A stretch of DNA of 53,993 bases from the NCBI GenBank assembly GCA_017479985.1, contig JAFVBL010000007.1, positions 1 through 53,993 of the forward strand, in the 5' to 3' direction. The notes beneath the pieces are model-generated. The model had not been told where the DNA came from. It searched no databases and was given only the letters and a program-made list of their open reading frames with translations. How positions within the stretch are numbered: position 1 is the stretch's first letter; every line of letters begins with the position of its first letter. This stretch comes from Alphaproteobacteria bacterium (lineage in GTDB: Bacteria; Pseudomonadota; Alphaproteobacteria; RF32; CAG-239). Both the position numbers and the translations under genes were made by a program. This document shows positions 50,151 to 53,993 of this stretch, piece after piece.

Positions 50151-53100
50151 ATGTCAGATGTTAAAATGAAAATGATGGACGCAAACGAAGCCTGTGCCTC
50201 GGTGGCGCATCGTATGAACGAAGTCTGCGTCATTTACCCGATTACACCGTCATCTCCGATGGGGGAATGGGCTGATGCGTGGTCTGCCGCAAAACAAAAG
50301 AATATTTGGGGTGTAACGCCGGATATTCAGGAAATGCAATCCGAAGCCGGTGCCGCCGGTGCTTGTCACGGCTCTCTGCAAGCCGGTGCGCTCACCACAA
50401 CATTTACGGCATCGCAAGGTTTGCTCTTGATGATTCCGAATATGTATAAGATTGCCGGTGAGCTGATGCCGTTTGTAATGCACGTTGCGGCACGTTCGCT
50501 TGCTTATCACGCATTGTCGATTTACGGTGACCACTCCGATGTGATGGGTTGCCGTCAGACAGGTTTTGCAATGCTTTGTTCAAACTCGGTGCAGGAAGCC
50601 GGTGATATGGCAGCGATTGCGCAAACCTCTACTTTGCGTTCACGCGTACCGTTTATGCACTTTTTTGACGGTTTCCGCACTTCACACGAAATCAAAAAGG
50701 TTAAGTTGCTGTCCGATGATGATTTGAAAGCAATGCTTGACGGTGTCAATTACAAGTTCAATGCCGAACACGCTTTGCGTCCGGAAAATCCGGTTGTTCG
50801 CGGTACGGCGCAAAATCCTGATGTGTTCTTCCAAGGTCGTGAAGCGGCAAACCCGTATTATGCCAAAGTTGAAGGTATTGTTCAGGAAGAAATGGATAAG
50901 TTTGCAAAAATCACCGGTCGTCAGTATCACGTTGTGGATTATGTCGGTGCGCCTGATGCCGAAAACGTTGTTGTTGTGATGGGGTCGGGTGCCGAAACGG
51001 TTGAAGAAGCTATTGAATATCTCAATGCCCACGGTGCAAAACTCGGCGTTTTGAAAGTTCATTTATACCGTCCGTTCCCAACGGAATCTTTCTTAAAAGC
51101 CCTGCCGAAGACGGCAAAAGTTGTTTCTGTTTTGGATAGAACAAAAGAGGCCGGTGCTTTGGGTGAACCATTGTATCTTGATGTGGTCACGGCTTTGTCG
51201 CAAGCATACAGCAACGGCAAAATCGCTGCTTTGCCGAAAATCTACGGCGGTCGTTACGGCTTGTCTTCCAAAGAGTTTACGCCGGCAATGGCTAAGGCTG
51301 TGTTTGACAACGCCGTTTCAAATGCGCCGCTTAACGGCTTTACGGTCGGTATTGAAGATGATTTGACACACAAATCTTTGGCATACGATGCATCATTTGA
51401 TGTTGAGCCGAATGATGTGGTCAGAGCCGTATTCTTCGGTTTGGGCGCGGACGGAACGGTCGGTGCCAATAAGAACTCAATTAAGATTATTGCCGAAGAT
51501 GCCGGCAAATACGGTCAGGGTTACTTTGTTTATGACTCGCGCAAATCCGGTTCTATGACAACTTCGCACCTGCGTTTTTCGGATAATCCGATTCGTTCGG
51601 CTTATTTGATTAACAAGGCTGATTTTGTGGCTTGTCACCAATTCCAATTTATGAAGAAGGTTGATATTCTGCATATTGCCAAAGACGGCGCAACATTCCT
51701 CTTGAATGCACCGTATAAAGCAGAAGAAGTTTGGGATCAGCTGCCGATTGAAGTGCAAGAACAAATCTTGGCAAAGCACTTGAAGTTCTATACGATTAAC
51801 GCGGTGGAAGTTGCACGTGCAACCGGTATGGGGCAACGCATCAATACCGTGATGCAGACGTGTTTCTTTGCAATTTCAAATATTTTGCCGAAAGATGAGG
51901 CTATTGCACAAATCAAAGCCGCAATTAAAAAGACATATTCAAAGAAGGGTGATGCCGTTGTTCAAAAGAACTATGCGGCAGTTGACGCTTCTTTGGAACA
52001 TATGTTTGAGGTTAAGTATCCTGATCACGTTACGTCGACATTCCATCGTTTGGCGCCGGTTCCGGCAAATGCACCTGAATTTGTTCAGGGTTTGACAGCA
52101 AAATTGATTGCCGATAAAGGTGACAGCATTAAAACATCTGAGTTGCAGGAAGTTGTTGACGGTACTTGGCCGACAGCTACCACGCAATTTGAAAAGCGCT
52201 GTATTGCCACCGAAGTTCCGGTATGGGATCCGAATACTTGTATTCAATGCGGCAAATGCTCGATTGTCTGCCCGCACGGCGTTATCAGAATGAAAGTTGC
52301 GGACGATGCTCAGCTTGCAAGCGCTCCTGCAACCCTGAAACACGCAGAGTATAAAGGTAAGGAATTTGCCGGTAAACAATTTATTTTGCAAATTTCACCG
52401 GAAGATTGCACCGGTTGCGGCGTATGCGTCACGGCTTGCCCGGCGAAGAACAAAGAAAATCCGGAATTGCACGCCATCAATATGGAACATATCGAAAATC
52501 ATCTTGATACGGAAAAGGCTAACTGGAAGTTCTTTGAAACTCTGCCGTATGTAAAACGTACCGATGTGGTTAAAAATATGCCGAAAACAACACAGCTTAT
52601 TCAGCCGTTGTTTGAATATTCGGGAGCTTGTGCAGGCTGCGGTGAAACACCGTATATCAAGTTGCTGACCCAATTGTTCGGTGACCGTATGGTTATTGCC
52701 AATGCAACCGGTTGTTCTTCGATTTATTCGGGTAATTTGCCGACAACACCGTATTGCAAAGATGAAAAAGGCCACGGTCCGGCTTGGGCAAACTCTTTGT
52801 TTGAAGATAATGCCGAATTCGGTCTTGGTATGAGAATATCCATCGACCACGGTACGGCAATGGCAAAATCTTTGCTTGAAGGTTTGAAAAATCAACTCGG
52901 TGATATCGCCGACAAGATTCTGAATAATCCGCAGAGCAATGATATTGAAATTGACGCACAGCGTGACAATGTTGCCGCTTTGCGTGCAAAATTGGCTGCA
53001 ATAAACAGTGACGAAGCTAAGCATTTGAACGAAGTTGCCGATTATTTGATTAAGAAATCCGTATGGATTATCGGCGGTGACGGTTGGGCATACGATATTG

Positions 53101-53699
53101 GTTTCGGCGGCGTTGATCACGCTATTGCCAGCGGCCGTAACGTCAATATTTTGGTGGTTGATACCGGCGTATATTCCAACACCGGCGGTCAGCAATCTAA
53201 GGCAACTCCGATGGGGGCATCAGCAAAATTCGCCACAGCAGGTAAAGAATTGCCAAAGAAAGATTTGGGTATGATTGCTATGTCTTACGGCAATGTCTAT
53301 GTGGCTCAGGTTGCAATGGGCGCCAACGATATGCAGGTGATTAAAGCAATGAACGAAGCAGAAGCTTATGATGGTCCGTCTATCATTATCGCTTATTGTC
53401 CGTGCATTAACCAAGGCTTGAATATGGCTGACGGCTTAGGTCACCAAAAGAATGCGGTTGAAACCGGTTCTTGGCCGCTTTATCGCTACAATCCGGATAA
53501 CACAAAGGCAGGTAATGCTCCTCTGACTTTGGATTCCAAAGCGCCGAGCAAGCCGTTGGCTGACTTTATGGCCAGCGAAACCCGCTTCCAAGTTGTCAAT
53601 AAGGCAAATCCGGAACGCTATAATATGCTCTTGAACAAAGCTCAGGCTAATGTTGATGAAAAACGCGCATTGCTTGAACATTTGGCTCAATATAAATAA
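50151..53699 (+). CDS. nifJ: Pyruvate:ferredoxin (flavodoxin) oxidoreductase
   Basis: A single-chain, thiamine-diphosphate- and iron-sulfur enzyme that oxidises pyruvate to acetyl-CoA and CO2, reducing ferredoxin. Of 1182 residues, the N-terminal part holds the pyruvate-binding domains (YPITPSSPMGEWAD), then come two 4Fe-4S motifs, CIQCGKCSIVCP (about 695) and CTGCGVCVTACP (about 753), a proximal-cluster CAGCGETP (about 826) and the TPP region GGDGWAYDIGFGG (about 974) with NTGGQQSKATPMGA. ATG 50151 has AAGGATAT upstream. It is oxygen-sensitive in most organisms, so it indicates an anaerobic lifestyle. Confidence 0.96.
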   Translation: MSDVKMKMMDANEACASVAHRMNEVCVIYPITPSSPMGEWADAWSAAKQKNIWGVTPDIQEMQSEAGAAGACHGSLQAGALTTTFTASQGLLLMIPNMYKIAGELMPFVMHVAARSLAYHALSIYGDHSDVMGCRQTGFAMLCSNSVQEAGDMAAIAQTSTLRSRVPFMHFFDGFRTSHEIKKVKLLSDDDLKAMLDGVNYKFNAEHALRPENPVVRGTAQNPDVFFQGREAANPYYAKVEGIVQEEMDKFAKITGRQYHVVDYVGAPDAENVVVVMGSGAETVEEAIEYLNAHGAKLGVLKVHLYRPFPTESFLKALPKTAKVVSVLDRTKEAGALGEPLYLDVVTALSQAYSNGKIAALPKIYGGRYGLSSKEFTPAMAKAVFDNAVSNAPLNGFTVGIEDDLTHKSLAYDASFDVEPNDVVRAVFFGLGADGTVGANKNSIKIIAEDAGKYGQGYFVYDSRKSGSMTTSHLRFSDNPIRSAYLINKADFVACHQFQFMKKVDILHIAKDGATFLLNAPYKAEEVWDQLPIEVQEQILAKHLKFYTINAVEVARATGMGQRINTVMQTCFFAISNILPKDEAIAQIKAAIKKTYSKKGDAVVQKNYAAVDASLEHMFEVKYPDHVTSTFHRLAPVPANAPEFVQGLTAKLIADKGDSIKTSELQEVVDGTWPTATTQFEKRCIATEVPVWDPNTCIQCGKCSIVCPHGVIRMKVADDAQLASAPATLKHAEYKGKEFAGKQFILQISPEDCTGCGVCVTACPAKNKENPELHAINMEHIENHLDTEKANWKFFETLPYVKRTDVVKNMPKTTQLIQPLFEYSGACAGCGETPYIKLLTQLFGDRMVIANATGCSSIYSGNLPTTPYCKDEKGHGPAWANSLFEDNAEFGLGMRISIDHGTAMAKSLLEGLKNQLGDIADKILNNPQSNDIEIDAQRDNVAALRAKLAAINSDEAKHLNEVADYLIKKSVWIIGGDGWAYDIGFGGVDHAIASGRNVNILVVDTGVYSNTGGQQSKATPMGASAKFATAGKELPKKDLGMIAMSYGNVYVAQVAMGANDMQVIKAMNEAEAYDGPSIIIAYCPCINQGLNMADGLGHQKNAVETGSWPLYRYNPDNTKAGNAPLTLDSKAPSKPLADFMASETRFQVVNKANPERYNMLLNKAQANVDEKRALLEHLAQYK

Positions 53700-53720
53700 A
53701 AGCCCATAGCGTATTTTCAT

Positions 53721-53779
53721 AAAGAAGGATTTTCTTGAGTATCTTTTGGTAAGATATATCGGGAAAATCCTTCTTTTTT
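53721..53779 (+). terminator. Rho-independent terminator of nifJ
   Basis: AAAGAAGGATTTTC and GAAAATCCTTCTTT form a 14-bp stem with a 28-nt loop, followed by a T-run. Confidence 0.8.
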
Positions 53780-53950
53780 GTATTTTACCAAAGATAAAAC
53801 GTCGTCCAACGGCAAAATTATGACAGATTTTCCGGTAGGTCTATTTTGATACTGACCGAGTTCAGAAACAAATGAGACTCGCAAGAGGATAAAAAGTTGC
53901 AAGACTTTTGCAGAAGAGATACAAAGCAATCACTTCTAAAAGAGGACAAG

Positions 53951-53993
53951 ATGCAACAAAAATACGAGATATATAACTTACAAAAGAAAGTAA
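53951..53993 (+). CDS. Start of another gene, cut by the window end
   Basis: ATG 53951 has AGAGGAC upstream and opens a frame (MQQKYEIYNLQKK) that runs off the window. Only 14 codons are visible, so its identity is unknown. Confidence 0.4.
   Translation, partial: MQQKYEIYNLQKKV

Noticed and set aside
53717-53929. Minus-strand 70-codon frame at the end of the window
   Set aside because: It covers the nifJ terminator hairpin, which a real gene would not normally share, and no ribosome site was found.

Overview
This looks like chromosomal DNA of a host- or gut-associated, anaerobic alphaproteobacterium of modest GC (about 40-45% by eye, not computed). The evidence for the class is a ChpT-type phosphotransferase (CckA-ChpT-CtrA relay), a GTTC-N7-GTTC SOS box upstream of recA, a small 4.5S-type SRP RNA next to dnaX-ybaB-recR, trmFO, and rsmI/yraN next to an LpoA-like lipoprotein. 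A NifJ-type pyruvate:ferredoxin oxidoreductase and the absence of respiratory genes point to fermentative energy metabolism. No rRNA, tRNA, CRISPR array or recognisable transposase was seen.

Layout. 0-5 kb: envelope genes (thioredoxin-fold lipoprotein, NlpD-like LytM factor), a family 4 uracil-DNA glycosylase and two diverged secreted paralogues. 5.2-9 kb: an operon with the layout of E. coli ynbABC (CDP-alcohol phosphatidyltransferase, CdsA-like cytidylyltransferase, hydrolase-methyltransferase fusion) plus a small membrane protein. 9-14.2 kb: fabI, a YihY protein, a SHOCT protein, a lipoprotein, a cytoplasmic UshA-like phosphoesterase and a small gene with a long leader. 14.3-18.7 kb: a LOS-type glycosyltransferase, an HxlR regulator, a small HTH gene preceded by a structured RNA, then yraN-rsmI diverging from the LpoA-like gene. 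18.7-21.4 kb: ffs-dnaX-ybaB-recR. 21.45-21.73 kb: a 100-bp tandem repeat. 21.9-28.3 kb: three glycosyltransferase genes and thrS. 28.3-32.8 kb: chpT operon diverging from trmFO and a squalene/phytoene-synthase-like gene pair. 33-38 kb: a 539-bp gene-poor stretch, an MsbA-like exporter, a conserved unknown, a DnaA-box cluster and a flavoprotein. 38-43.6 kb: small membrane proteins, recA, two HD-domain phosphohydrolases and an APH-fold kinase. 43.7-48.5 kb: a PcfJ-like protein with about twelve 21-residue repeats, and nagA-nagB split by an inserted gene. 48.6-54 kb: membrane proteins including a putative manganese/arsenic-type exporter, nifJ and the start of another gene.

The strongest unexplained signals are: a structured, terminator-ended minus-strand RNA upstream of a small HTH gene (15930-16075) that carries an exact complement of that gene's Shine-Dalgarno; an insertion that split nagA from nagB and duplicated the first 34 bp of nagB; a 16-nt identical 5'-leader motif shared by that inserted gene and a distant HD-domain gene; a co-oriented cluster of four DnaA-box matches; and the 100-bp tandem repeats. 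All functions are inferred from reading the sequence; no database search was run.
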